Of a stretch of 54,097 bases of DNA, positions 1 through 7,601 are shown piece after piece (position 1 is the stretch's first letter; each line of letters begins with the position of its first letter). Position numbers and translations under genes: made by a program. Where the stretch lies: positions 1-54,097 of the forward strand of contig CAZOPF010000030.1 of NCBI GenBank assembly GCA_964581605.1, written 5' to 3'. The DNA is from CAADGU01 sp964581605. GTDB lineage: Bacteria; Chloroflexota; Anaerolineae; Promineifilales; Promineifilaceae. The notes beneath the pieces were generated by a model that did no database searches, was not told where the DNA came from, and was given only the letters and a program-made list of their open reading frames with translations.

Positions 1-1103
1 ACATTGAAGAAACCGTGATTGCCGATGGTTTCCGCACCTGGGAAGAGATTTGTGTGGGTGAGTTTGCCCAATACTGCCCCGATGCGGCCGGCGCGGCCGA
101 AGAAACCAGCAGCGGCGGCACCTGCGAAGGTAGCATCGCCGTCCTCCTGCCCGACAGTGCTTCCTCCGCCCGGTGGGAAGCCGACGACCGCCGCTTCTTC
201 GAGCAAGCCTTTGACGCCGCGGGCGTCGAGTACACCATCGTCAACGCCGAAGGGGACGCCCGCACCCAACAAACCCAGGCCGAACAGGCCATCACCAATG
301 GGGCCAAGGTTATCCTGCTGGTCAATCTGGACAGCGGTTCTGGCGCGGCCATCATCGCTCAGGCGCGGGAAGCCGGGGTCAAGGTCATTGACTATGACCG
401 CCTGACCATTGAAGGGCCAGGGGCAGATATTTATGTCAGCTTTGACAATGTGTCCGTGGGGCGCCTGATGGGTGAAACGCTGGAACCGATCATAAATGGG
501 CTGGATGCTGATCCGAAACGAGTGGTACAACTCAATGGTTCACCCACCGACAACAATGCCACCCTCTTCCGGGAAGGGTATTTCAGTATCGCTGAACCCC
601 ATTACACGGCGGGAGACTGGGAATTGGTGGCTGACCAGGCAGTGCCGGATTGGGACAATCAGCAGGCGTTGGTGATCTTTGAGCAAATCCTGACGGCCGC
701 CGGGAATGATGTGGATGCCGTGTTTGCCGCCAATGATGGGCTGGCGAACAGCGTGATTTCTGCCCTCAAGACGCAAGGTTTAGAGCCATTGCCGTTAAGT
801 GGGCAAGACGCCACGGCCGCCGGTATCCAGAACATTCTCTCTGGCTGGCAGACGATGACGGTCTACAAACCGATCAAACTGGAAGCGGATGCGGCGGCAT
901 CGGCCGCCCTCGCCCTGCTTTGTGGCGAAGATGTCTCGACGTTGACCAGCGATACCCTCAACAATGGCACAAATGACATCCCGTTTATGAAACTGACGCC
1001 GATTGCCGTGACCAAGGAAAACATTGAAGAGACGGTCATTGCCGACGGTTTCCGTACCTGGGAAGAAATTTGCGTGGGTGAGTTCGAGCAGTATTGCCCG
1101 TAA
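1..1103 (+). CDS. xylF: Xylose-type ABC transporter substrate-binding protein, tandem-fused, 5' partial
   Basis: Periplasmic-side sugar-binding protein of an ABC importer. The reading frame is open from the first base. The first residues read IEETVIADGFRTWEEICVGEF, the same as the protein's own C-terminus, followed by a short Ala/Ser/Gly linker and a complete type I periplasmic-binding fold. Features matching XylF from memory include LLPDSASSARWEADDR near the fold's start, VIDYDR, YVSFDN, GSPTDNNATLF, SGQDA, QTMTVYKPI and TLNNG before the end. The window therefore enters near the end of a first binding domain fused to a second. Cysteines recur in the linker and tail (EEICVGEF, QYCP, GTCEG) and could form disulfides. 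xylG- and xylH-like genes follow. Family assignment is firm; the sugar is inferred from similarity. The true start is outside the window. Confidence 0.88.
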   Translation, partial: IEETVIADGFRTWEEICVGEFAQYCPDAAGAAEETSSGGTCEGSIAVLLPDSASSARWEADDRRFFEQAFDAAGVEYTIVNAEGDARTQQTQAEQAITNGAKVILLVNLDSGSGAAIIAQAREAGVKVIDYDRLTIEGPGADIYVSFDNVSVGRLMGETLEPIINGLDADPKRVVQLNGSPTDNNATLFREGYFSIAEPHYTAGDWELVADQAVPDWDNQQALVIFEQILTAAGNDVDAVFAANDGLANSVISALKTQGLEPLPLSGQDATAAGIQNILSGWQTMTVYKPIKLEADAAASAALALLCGEDVSTLTSDTLNNGTNDIPFMKLTPIAVTKENIEETVIADGFRTWEEICVGEFEQYCP

Positions 1104-1112
1104 CCCCTTCAG

Positions 1113-1142
1113 GAGTTGGCGGTTTGGAAAAGCTGCCAACTC
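1113..1142 (+). promoter_or_regulatory. Intercistronic hairpin after xylF
   Basis: GAGTTGGC at 1113-1120 pairs with GCCAACTC at 1135-1142. There is no T-run, so it is not a classical terminator. A hairpin just behind a binding-protein gene commonly protects its mRNA and gives it more expression than the membrane subunits; that role is inferred here. Confidence 0.6.
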
Positions 1143-1153
1143 TTCATATAATC

Positions 1154-1200
1154 AATCTGCCTGAAAATGCCTCGCCAATCTGTGCATTTTCAGGTAGATT
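1154..1200 (+). promoter_or_regulatory. Second intercistronic hairpin, 17-bp stem
   Basis: Bases 1154-1170 pair with 1184-1200 over 17 positions including one G-U, around a 13-base loop. Together with the hairpin at 1113 it fills the gap between xylF and xylG. No T-tract follows, so partial read-through and mRNA stabilisation are the likelier roles. Confidence 0.6.
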
Positions 1201-1249
1201 TGACTTATTGGTAGTTGTTCGTGCATAGAAAGTGAGAGAAGGTGGCTTC

Positions 1250-2017
1250 ATGACAGAAAATGGCGTGCCTATTTTGCAGCTAAGAGGCGTATCCAAAAGT
1301 TTTGGCGCGGTTCAGGCGCTAACCAAAGTGGATTTTGAAACCCGCACCGGCGAAGTGATGGCTTTGGTGGGGGATAACGGGGCGGGCAAGTCCACGCTGA
1401 TTAAGGGGATTGCCGGAATTTACAGGTTTGATGAAGGAGAGCTTTTGTTTGATGGGCAGCCAGTTCACATCCACAGCCCGCGTGAGGCGGCTCGTTTGGG
1501 CATTGAGGTGGTGTACCAGGATTTAGCTCTGGCGGACAATCTGGATGTGGTGGCTAATATGTTTTTAGGGCGGGAAAGGGTGCAACGGCCGTTTCGCCTG
1601 GATGAAGCGGCCATGGAAGAAGCAGCCATGAAAACGCTCAGCTCGCTTTCTGTCACCACGGTGCGCTCGGTGCGGCAGGCGGTGGCGGAGTTGTCCGGCG
1701 GGCAGCGGCAGGCTATTGCCGTCGCCAAAGCGGTGATGTGGAATTCGCGCCTGGTTATTCTGGATGAACCTACGGCCGCTTTAGGCGTGGCCCAAACGCG
1801 GCAGGTGCTTGACCTGGTGCGGCGGCTGGCCGATAAGGGGTTGGCCGTCGTCATCATTTCGCACAATTTGCACGATATTTTTGAAGTGGCCGACCGTATT
1901 ACCGTGCTGCGCCTGGGGCAGTGTGTCAATGTGTATAAAACGGCCGAAACGAACCAACAAGAAGTAGTCCATGCCATCACGGCCGGAAAACTCGAACATG
2001 TACCAGGGATGGTGTAA
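1250..2017 (+). CDS. xylG: Sugar ABC transporter ATP-binding protein (single-domain)
   Basis: Cytoplasmic ATPase energising the importer. All ABC motifs are present in order: Walker A GDNGAGKST, Q-loop VVYQD, signature LSGGQRQ, Walker B LVILDEPTAAL and switch ISHNL. At 255 residues it carries one nucleotide-binding domain, whereas E. coli XylG has two in about 510 residues, so it presumably works as a homodimer, as in fructose/ribose-type single-domain relatives. ATG at 1250 is chosen because AAGGTG lies five bases upstream; a GTG at 1232 is an alternative. It ends two bases before the permease gene. The xyl name rests on the neighbouring binding protein. Confidence 0.87.
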   Translation: MTENGVPILQLRGVSKSFGAVQALTKVDFETRTGEVMALVGDNGAGKSTLIKGIAGIYRFDEGELLFDGQPVHIHSPREAARLGIEVVYQDLALADNLDVVANMFLGRERVQRPFRLDEAAMEEAAMKTLSSLSVTTVRSVRQAVAELSGGQRQAIAVAKAVMWNSRLVILDEPTAALGVAQTRQVLDLVRRLADKGLAVVIISHNLHDIFEVADRITVLRLGQCVNVYKTAETNQQEVVHAITAGKLEHVPGMV

Positions 2018-2019
2018 CC

Positions 2020-3342
2020 ATGAGTGAAACGCAAATATCGCCACCAACAGAAGGTTCCGTTTTGAAAGAAGCCCAAACACAGTCATTGGGTGATTATGTG
2101 AATAGTTATCTGCGGCGGCTGCGCTCCGGTGATATTGGCTCGCTGCCCATTATCCTGGGCCTGATTGTTATTACCATTATCTTCCAATCGCTCAATGAAA
2201 ATTTCTTGACGCCACGCAATTTTGTGAACCTGATTGTGCAAATGGCCGGCATTACCGTCATTGCCATTGGCGTCGTTTTTGTACTGCTGCTGGGAGAAAT
2301 TGACCTTTCCATTGGCTATGTGAGTGCGGTCGCGGCCGTGATGGTGGCGCTGCTGCTGCGCGGCCCCACGCAAATTTCCGGCATTGGCACGGTGATGCAG
2401 CGGTTTGGCTTTGAAGAACCCTGGTCGTGGTGGGCGGCGATGGCCATGGCACTTCTGTTAGTCGCTTTGATTGGGGTGGTGCAGGGGCTTATTATTACCC
2501 GCTTTCAGCTGCCTTCCTTTGTGGTCACTTTGGCCGGTCTGCTGGTGTGGAATGGCGTGGTATTGATCTTAATTGGGGCGGGCGGCACGGTTATTATTCA
2601 AGATCAGGTCATCGTCAACATTGCCAACTATTTCTTACCGAAAGAGTTAGTGGTGAATGAGATAACGCTGTCGGTGAACGCAAGCTGGCTGGTGGGCATA
2701 GCGATTATTGTATTTTTCGCGCTAGGGCGAATCACGCGCTGGGTATCGCGCCGGAGACGGGGCGTTTCTACTACGCCGGTGGTGATTGTTGTGTCGGAGA
2801 TTGTGCTGGTGGGGTTGGTCACGGCCGTAGTCATTCACATCTGCAACCTGGATCGGGGCGTGCCGCTGGTGGGTGTGATCATGCTCATCTTGCTCAGTTT
2901 CTTCTCCTTTTTAGCTACGCGGACGCGCTTCGGCCGTTACGTTTATGCTATTGGTGGCAACATGGAAGCGGCCCGCCGCGCCGGTATCAATGTCACCCGG
3001 ATTCGCGTGACTGTTTTTATGCTTTCCAGTCTGATGGCTGGCGTGGGTGGTATTGTGCTGGCTTCGCGGCTGCGTTCGGTAGACACGGCCGCTGGCGGCG
3101 GTGACTTGCTGCTCATCTCTATTGCCGCGCCCGTTATCGGCGGCACCAGTCTGTTTGGCGGCCGGGGGCGCGTCATCAGCGCCCTGCTCGGCGCATTGAT
3201 TATTGCCGGTGTGAATAACGGCATGGGTTTGCTGGGACTTAGCGCGGGCGTCAAATTTGTGGTCACCGGTCTGGTGCTGCTGGCGGCCGTGCTGGTAGAC
3301 GCCATTTCCCGGCGCGGCCGCACCCAATCCGGTCTTGCCTGA
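2020..3342 (+). CDS. xylH: Sugar ABC transporter permease
   Basis: Integral membrane subunit of the xylose-type importer, of the RbsC/XylH (BPD_transp_2) family. The 440-residue protein has a hydrophilic N-terminal stretch of about 40 residues, then about ten hydrophobic segments. The family's hallmark GEIDLSIGY loop follows the second or third segment, and a late loop reads RFGRYVYAIGGN. It is somewhat longer than E. coli XylH, mainly through the N-terminal extension and a cytoplasmic Arg-rich loop (TRWVSRRRRG). The start lies two bases after the ATPase stop codon, implying translational coupling. Confidence 0.88.
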   Translation: MSETQISPPTEGSVLKEAQTQSLGDYVNSYLRRLRSGDIGSLPIILGLIVITIIFQSLNENFLTPRNFVNLIVQMAGITVIAIGVVFVLLLGEIDLSIGYVSAVAAVMVALLLRGPTQISGIGTVMQRFGFEEPWSWWAAMAMALLLVALIGVVQGLIITRFQLPSFVVTLAGLLVWNGVVLILIGAGGTVIIQDQVIVNIANYFLPKELVVNEITLSVNASWLVGIAIIVFFALGRITRWVSRRRRGVSTTPVVIVVSEIVLVGLVTAVVIHICNLDRGVPLVGVIMLILLSFFSFLATRTRFGRYVYAIGGNMEAARRAGINVTRIRVTVFMLSSLMAGVGGIVLASRLRSVDTAAGGGDLLLISIAAPVIGGTSLFGGRGRVISALLGALIIAGVNNGMGLLGLSAGVKFVVTGLVLLAAVLVDAISRRGRTQSGLA

Positions 3343-3355
3343 AAAATGATAGGGA

Positions 3356-3403
3356 GATATTGGGTTATTGAGGTATTGCCAGATATCTCAATAACCCAAT
3401 ATC
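3356..3403. terminator. Hairpin between convergent genes (bidirectional terminator candidate)
   Basis: A perfect 17-bp inverted repeat, 3356-3372 with 3387-3403, sits between xylH and the convergent oxidoreductase gene. The right arm also encodes the last residues (ILGY) and TGA stop of the oxidoreductase. Its sequence is a period-8 word (gggttatt-like), as in other intergenic elements here. T-tracts are weak, so termination is inferred. Confidence 0.5.
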
Positions 3404-4845
3404 GTATTCGCCACTCGCATCCCCCCCAATGTGACACCGGCCGTTGATTGGCCGGGAAAAATCGAATCTCCTACCAACCACAAATTGGAAATGCCGGTTG
3501 CCGGGCCACGCGCCTGGAAAAGTGAAGTTTGGGGAAAGCCACCTACCATGCCCGACGGCCGCCGGGTATAAAACGCAAAGGTGATCGGCGTGCCTGGCAA
3601 CATGAGGCGCACGGCGCGGCGGATGCCAGGTATGGCGCGTTCGGCCGCCGCCAGCAGCCGATTGGTGTACATCTCGCGCCGTTCACAATAAGCAACCGGT
3701 GATTCCGCCTGATGGAGTTGCTGCCAGGGGGTGACGGCCGTATGGGTAGACAACGTGGCCGCACGCATCCCGGCTGGGGCACGAGCAAGTTCTCCCGGTT
3801 CAGACAAAGATATGAAGACGCTGTTACCTTCGCCTAACGGCCGTGTCTCATCCACAATCACCTGATGATGCGCTGCCAGATCGGGCGGCAACTGCCGCTC
3901 ATCCAATCCCAGATAGAGCGTGAACGCCCCCCATGTGGGCGGGCGTTCCGCTGTTTCTCGCCGCAAGGAACGGGGAGCGGCCTTACCCAACAGGCTGGTT
4001 AATGCCCAGGGGGTAACGTTAGCAATGACGTGGTCGGCCGTCAGGTGCAGCCCTTTACGAGTGGTCACGGCCGTTGACCTTCCTTTCTCCACGATAATTC
4101 GCTCTACCTGCTGCCGGAAATGGACAACACCCCCTTGTTGGCGAATCCAGGCGACCAACGTTTCCGCCAACGCGCCGATGCCGCCCTGCACATGGTTGAC
4201 GCCGCGCCGAGGCAGATCAAGCGCCGTGCTGCCGTATAAAGCGTGGGCATTCTGGCTGGTCGTTTGCGCCGAAATGAGCAGTTGTGCATCCAGAAAGGCC
4301 TGGAAAAGCGGGTCATCTATTGGAGCGATCTGGCCGATGGTGCGCCATAAATAGGGCAAGGCCAACGCTGTTTGTGGGCGCATAGCCCGCGCCAGCGTGA
4401 GCATATCTTGGGTAGATTGCGGCGGCCAGGGAAACGGCCGTGACGAGACATCCCAGGCCACAGCCGCCAACTTTTCTTGCGTTTGCCAGAACGATTCCGC
4501 CTGGGGGAAGATGGCCTGCCGTTCCATTCGCCAGCGCTCAGGATCGGCCCATTGGGTGATGGTACGGCCGTCTGGCAAATGCACCACCCACGCCGGGTCC
4601 ACCGGCGACACGGGCCAGGTTAATTCCAGCATTTCTGCCAGCCGGGCATGGGGGCCGCCGGGCGCAAAACCTCCTGCCAGCGTCGCCCCGGCATCAAACC
4701 GAAACCCTTTGTGGAAAAAGGTACCGGCACAGCCGCCAGGATAAACGTGCGCCTCTAACACCGTCACCTGATGCCCGGCTTGCAGCAGTAATGCGGCCGT
4801 CGTCAGGCCACCAATGCCCGCGCCAATAATAAGAGAATGGGTCAT
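3388..4845 (-). CDS. CrtI-like phytoene-desaturase-family FAD oxidoreductase
   Basis: NAD(P)/FAD-dependent oxidoreductase of the amine-oxidase/phytoene-desaturase superfamily, 485 residues. The N-terminal dinucleotide-binding fold reads IIGAGIGGLTTAALL, followed by the acidic ribose-binding VLEAH. The C-terminal FAD motif reads LWLVGDSIFPGQSTAGV. Members include carotenoid desaturases, cis-trans isomerases and unrelated dehydrogenases. No phytoene synthase or other carotenoid gene lies nearby, so the substrate is unknown. An SRPBCC gene lies upstream on the same strand across a repeat element. Its C-terminal residues fall within the hairpin at 3356-3403. Confidence 0.75.
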   Translation of the reverse strand: MTHSLIIGAGIGGLTTAALLLQAGHQVTVLEAHVYPGGCAGTFFHKGFRFDAGATLAGGFAPGGPHARLAEMLELTWPVSPVDPAWVVHLPDGRTITQWADPERWRMERQAIFPQAESFWQTQEKLAAVAWDVSSRPFPWPPQSTQDMLTLARAMRPQTALALPYLWRTIGQIAPIDDPLFQAFLDAQLLISAQTTSQNAHALYGSTALDLPRRGVNHVQGGIGALAETLVAWIRQQGGVVHFRQQVERIIVEKGRSTAVTTRKGLHLTADHVIANVTPWALTSLLGKAAPRSLRRETAERPPTWGAFTLYLGLDERQLPPDLAAHHQVIVDETRPLGEGNSVFISLSEPGELARAPAGMRAATLSTHTAVTPWQQLHQAESPVAYCERREMYTNRLLAAAERAIPGIRRAVRLMLPGTPITFAFYTRRPSGMVGGFPQTSLFQARGPATGISNLWLVGDSIFPGQSTAGVTLGGMRVANTILGY

Positions 4846-4847
4846 AT

Positions 4848-4950
4848 GTGATCGTTTGTAAATAAGTTAGCGATTGGGTAATTGGGTAATTAAGTAATTG
4901 AAGCAGCTAATTACCAGATTACTCAATTACATAATGACTGCCCGGTTACT
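4848..4950. repeat. Dispersed intergenic repeat, copy 1
   Basis: About 103 bases built from tandem gtaattgg-like words with partly complementary halves. It matches 15904-16003 at roughly 88 percent by eye, with one 3-base gap. The last bases supply the TAG stop of the SRPBCC gene on the minus strand, exactly as copy 2 supplies the TAG of its neighbour. No transposase is encoded. Confidence 0.8.
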
Positions 4951-5413
4951 ATGGATACGGGAGGGAAGTAACATGCCGTAAATGGGTGCGCGTAAGCCAT
5001 TTGCGGGCGGTGAAGAGCAGGAATAGACCAGGCCGGTTGAACAGCAGGCGGCTAAACCAACCCCGGTGGCCGGGAAAATGTTCATACACGATGCTTTCGT
5101 GGATGCGGGTTGTGTGGGGGTTCACGGCCGTAAACCGGTGCGTATGTTCCCAAAATTGCAGTGGCCCTTTTTCCTGACGGTCGGTAAAACCATTGGGGCC
5201 AACGTGATGGTGGACGGCCGTCCAGTGCACCGGCAGTGGCCCAAACCAGAGCGTAAATTCTGCCCGTGACCCTTCTGCCAGCGGCTCAAAAGTGTGAATC
5301 TGGGCGAAGATGGGCGGCGGCGTCAGTTTCTTGAGAACGCGGGTATCGTGGTGGAAAGCGTGTACGGCCGTGACCGGCGCAGGAACGGTGAAGGAAAAAT
5401 CAAAGTGGGACAT
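4949..5413 (-). CDS. SRPBCC (START/Bet v1-like) superfamily protein
   Basis: Predicted cytoplasmic hydrophobic-ligand-binding protein of 154 residues. It opens with FDFSFTVPAPVTAVHAFHHD, the typical first strand and helix of polyketide-cyclase/START folds, continues with LTPPP and FTLWFGPLPVHWTAVH, and has the long C-terminal helix expected of the fold. The function is unknown; relatives include cell-division inhibitors (SulA-like), cyclases and lipid binders. It lies upstream of the CrtI-like gene on the same strand, which may hint at a lipid or isoprenoid substrate. Its stop codon lies in the repeat at 4848-4950. Confidence 0.6.
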   Translation of the reverse strand: MSHFDFSFTVPAPVTAVHAFHHDTRVLKKLTPPPIFAQIHTFEPLAEGSRAEFTLWFGPLPVHWTAVHHHVGPNGFTDRQEKGPLQFWEHTHRFTAVNPHTTRIHESIVYEHFPGHRGWFSRLLFNRPGLFLLFTARKWLTRTHLRHVTSLPYP

Positions 5414-5431
5414 AGTGAAGATAAGGAATCA

Positions 5432-5602
5432 GGTAATTGGGTAATGTCTTTATTTTTTCGCCATGACTACAGCAGATAAAGAATTGAACGGATTCCCCTC
5501 TGGAAGATTGTCCTTTTATTTCTCCATCCGTTGTAGTCTCACGGAAGTGGCGAAAACTTCGTGACACCAACGTAATTGGAGGCGTGTAATTACCCAATTA
5601 CC
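5432..5602. repeat. Gap flanked by a 14-bp inverted pair of the gtaattgg word
   Basis: GGTAATTGGGTAAT at 5432-5445 and its exact complement at 5589-5602 enclose about 143 bases without a convincing gene. Inside, 5540-5566 forms a small hairpin. The right member supplies the TAA stop of the upstream gene. No transposase or recombinase is seen. Confidence 0.55.
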
Positions 5603-6188
5603 GATAGTGTTCCAAATCCGGCGGCAGAGGCAGGGGCACATCTTTGGGGTAGATCTGGTGGAGGATGTGCAAAATCTGGTAGGCAGCATCAGCTTCAAAG
5701 GTATAAAACCCTTCATAATACCGCTCATGGCCGCTGAGGGAAGGGATTTCCTGCGCCAGCAGTGTCATGTGGATGCCGCCACCATAAGCGACCACGAACC
5801 AGTAATTGACCAGAGGGGTATCGGCCGTATCAATGGTAAAAACGCGGGGCATGGATAAAAGGGAAACGGCCGTCGCCGGATCAGCGTCAGCGGCATAATA
5901 AAGCCACAAACCTTCGGCCGTTTGGGCCACCTGTTGGTAACGCGCCTGCTGGGGCACAATGCGGGACAGGTATTGAAATGAAGCATGGAGTACGGCCGTG
6001 CGTGGCGTCTGAATAACGGCATCCTCAATAATATGGCTGATCTTGATCATCGCCTCCACGGAAAAGGTGTAGCGAAAAGCCAGGTCTTGTAACACCGCAG
6101 GCTGCACACTGTCCAAAATGCGTTCCGCCTGAGGCGTAAACAGGGGCATCATCCGGTTATAAAAAGTTTGCAGGATCGTTGTATTCAT
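5598..6188 (-). CDS. DICT-like domain protein, function unknown
   Basis: A 196-residue soluble protein. The stretch ISHIIEDAVIQTPRTAVLHA, followed by a helix with ARYQQVAQTAEGLWLYYAA, resembles the DICT sensory domain often found beside diguanylate cyclases and two-component proteins; this is a recollection-level match, not a search. ATG at 6188 is chosen because AAGGAG lies nine bases upstream; an ATG six bases earlier is too close to it. The stop codon lies in the flanking gtaattgg element. It is transcribed away from the nucleotidyltransferase gene, and no partner kinase or cyclase is adjacent. Confidence 0.45.
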   Translation of the reverse strand: MNTTILQTFYNRMMPLFTPQAERILDSVQPAVLQDLAFRYTFSVEAMIKISHIIEDAVIQTPRTAVLHASFQYLSRIVPQQARYQQVAQTAEGLWLYYAADADPATAVSLLSMPRVFTIDTADTPLVNYWFVVAYGGGIHMTLLAQEIPSLSGHERYYEGFYTFEADAAYQILHILHQIYPKDVPLPLPPDLEHYR

Positions 6189-6401
6189 CGTCATCTGCTC
6201 CTTGAGATTTGTATTGTTTATTCCCCTCAACGCCTACGCAAGATCGTTGTTGGCAAAATGCTATACAATCCGAACCATTTTGTCAACTATTTGTACACAT
6301 TTTCTCACACAAAACAGATGATGAACCGGCCAGCTTTAGCCACAACAAACAGCTTATGCGTATTGTCCCCTACCACCCTGTCACCCAAACACCTTGTCAA
6401 G

Positions 6402-6417
6402 TATAATTGCCGCCATG
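6402..6417 (+). promoter_or_regulatory. TATAAT box and leaderless start of the nucleotidyltransferase gene
   Basis: A perfect -10 hexamer TATAAT at 6402-6407 ends seven bases before ATG 6415, where transcription would start on or next to the A of the ATG. There is no Shine-Dalgarno sequence, so the mRNA is probably leaderless. The -35 region is weak (TGTCAC around 6379). Confidence 0.55.
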
Positions 6418-7596
6418 CTCAAAGTCGTTGATACCCTCGTCCAGGCCCTCGCCACTGAATTGGGAGACCAGTTGGAAGCCGCATACCTTTTTGGCAGTCT
6501 GGCGCAGGGGCATTATGTTCCGGGCGAGTCAGACATTAACCTGTTTGTCATTTTGCGCGACAGCACGGTTTTCCCTGCCATGCAGCACGCTTTTTATCCC
6601 CTCTGGCAAAAACACCGGGGCAACCTCAAACGCGCGCCGTTCCTGGCCACAAAAGAGGCATTTTTGCGTCACTTGCAGCTAAACCCGCTGTTGGCGCAGC
6701 AGATGGTACGGGATGCACAGCAGTTACATGGCCCGGATGAATACCTGGACCGGCGGGCAGCTACCATTGAACCCCACGAGGCGTATGGGTATCTGGTAAC
6801 GGAAGTGATGCAGGCATCGGCCGCCCTGGCCCCCGAGCTAATGAAGGAGGAGGAGGCGGCCACCACCCTGGCCCGGTTGCGTCGGCTGGCCCGTCGTTTA
6901 CGCAATGAACCACTGCCCGAAGGGGAAACGGCCGTGCAAACCTTCGCCCGCATCCAACATTTCCTCCATCCTATCATCACCTCGCTGCCCGCCACCCGTA
7001 AATTGGCCGGCGTCGTGCCCAAAAATACGACATCCCCTTTATTACCCGGCTTGCAAACCATTTACCATGAAACGGGCAAAACCATCCTGGTCTTCACCGA
7101 ACTGTGGCCGCAAAAAATCATTCAGACCGATTGGAGTAAACTGGCTGCCCGCCTGCCCAAACGCACGACCGGCCTGGAATTGACCACCGTGGAGCAAATG
7201 AGCCTGTCCATCATGTTTGATCGGCCGTTGGATTTGCGCTTCAAAAAATTGCAACATGCCTGGGGCCCTAATTTCCTGGCCGCCTTCAACCCCACCACCC
7301 GCCAGATTATGCGTTACTCCGCCCGCGTCCCCTCGCGCATCCTCATAGACGAACTGCCACACGTCTATCTCACTCAAGAACCAACCGAAGAAGTGCAACA
7401 CAAAATCATCCATGACTTCCAGAACAAGATGCTCAATGTGCAGCTTGAACATGAATTGTTGGTGCGTTATGGTCTGGTGGAGCGGTTCAAACCGCCAACC
7501 CCTGTGCCGGGACGCGAAACTCCGGCCCCGCAGCGCATTGCGGCCCTGTTCCAACATCTGGAGTGGTGGGCTGATTTTTACGCTCGCCAACTGTAA
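6415..7596 (+). CDS. Nucleotidyltransferase-domain protein
   Basis: A 393-residue cytoplasmic protein with an N-terminal pol-beta-type nucleotidyltransferase signature: GSLAQG at residues 27-32, then SDINLFVIL from residue 39. The rest is mainly helical and holds no motif I can name. Such domains transfer nucleotides to antibiotics, proteins or RNA ends; the substrate is unknown. The first carboxylate position of the usual S-D-x-D pair is present (Asp40), but the second is Asn42, so catalysis may be altered. ATG 6415 is preferred over an in-frame TTG at 6394 because of the TATAAT box seven bases before it. Confidence 0.65.
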   Translation: MLKVVDTLVQALATELGDQLEAAYLFGSLAQGHYVPGESDINLFVILRDSTVFPAMQHAFYPLWQKHRGNLKRAPFLATKEAFLRHLQLNPLLAQQMVRDAQQLHGPDEYLDRRAATIEPHEAYGYLVTEVMQASAALAPELMKEEEAATTLARLRRLARRLRNEPLPEGETAVQTFARIQHFLHPIITSLPATRKLAGVVPKNTTSPLLPGLQTIYHETGKTILVFTELWPQKIIQTDWSKLAARLPKRTTGLELTTVEQMSLSIMFDRPLDLRFKKLQHAWGPNFLAAFNPTTRQIMRYSARVPSRILIDELPHVYLTQEPTEEVQHKIIHDFQNKMLNVQLEHELLVRYGLVERFKPPTPVPGRETPAPQRIAALFQHLEWWADFYARQL

Positions 7597-7601
7597 CGGC
7601 C

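Noticed and set aside
4848..4950. tRNA, riboswitch or insertion-sequence end
   Set aside because: The repeat is low-complexity tandem words with self-complementarity; no cloverleaf, known aptamer or transposase is present.
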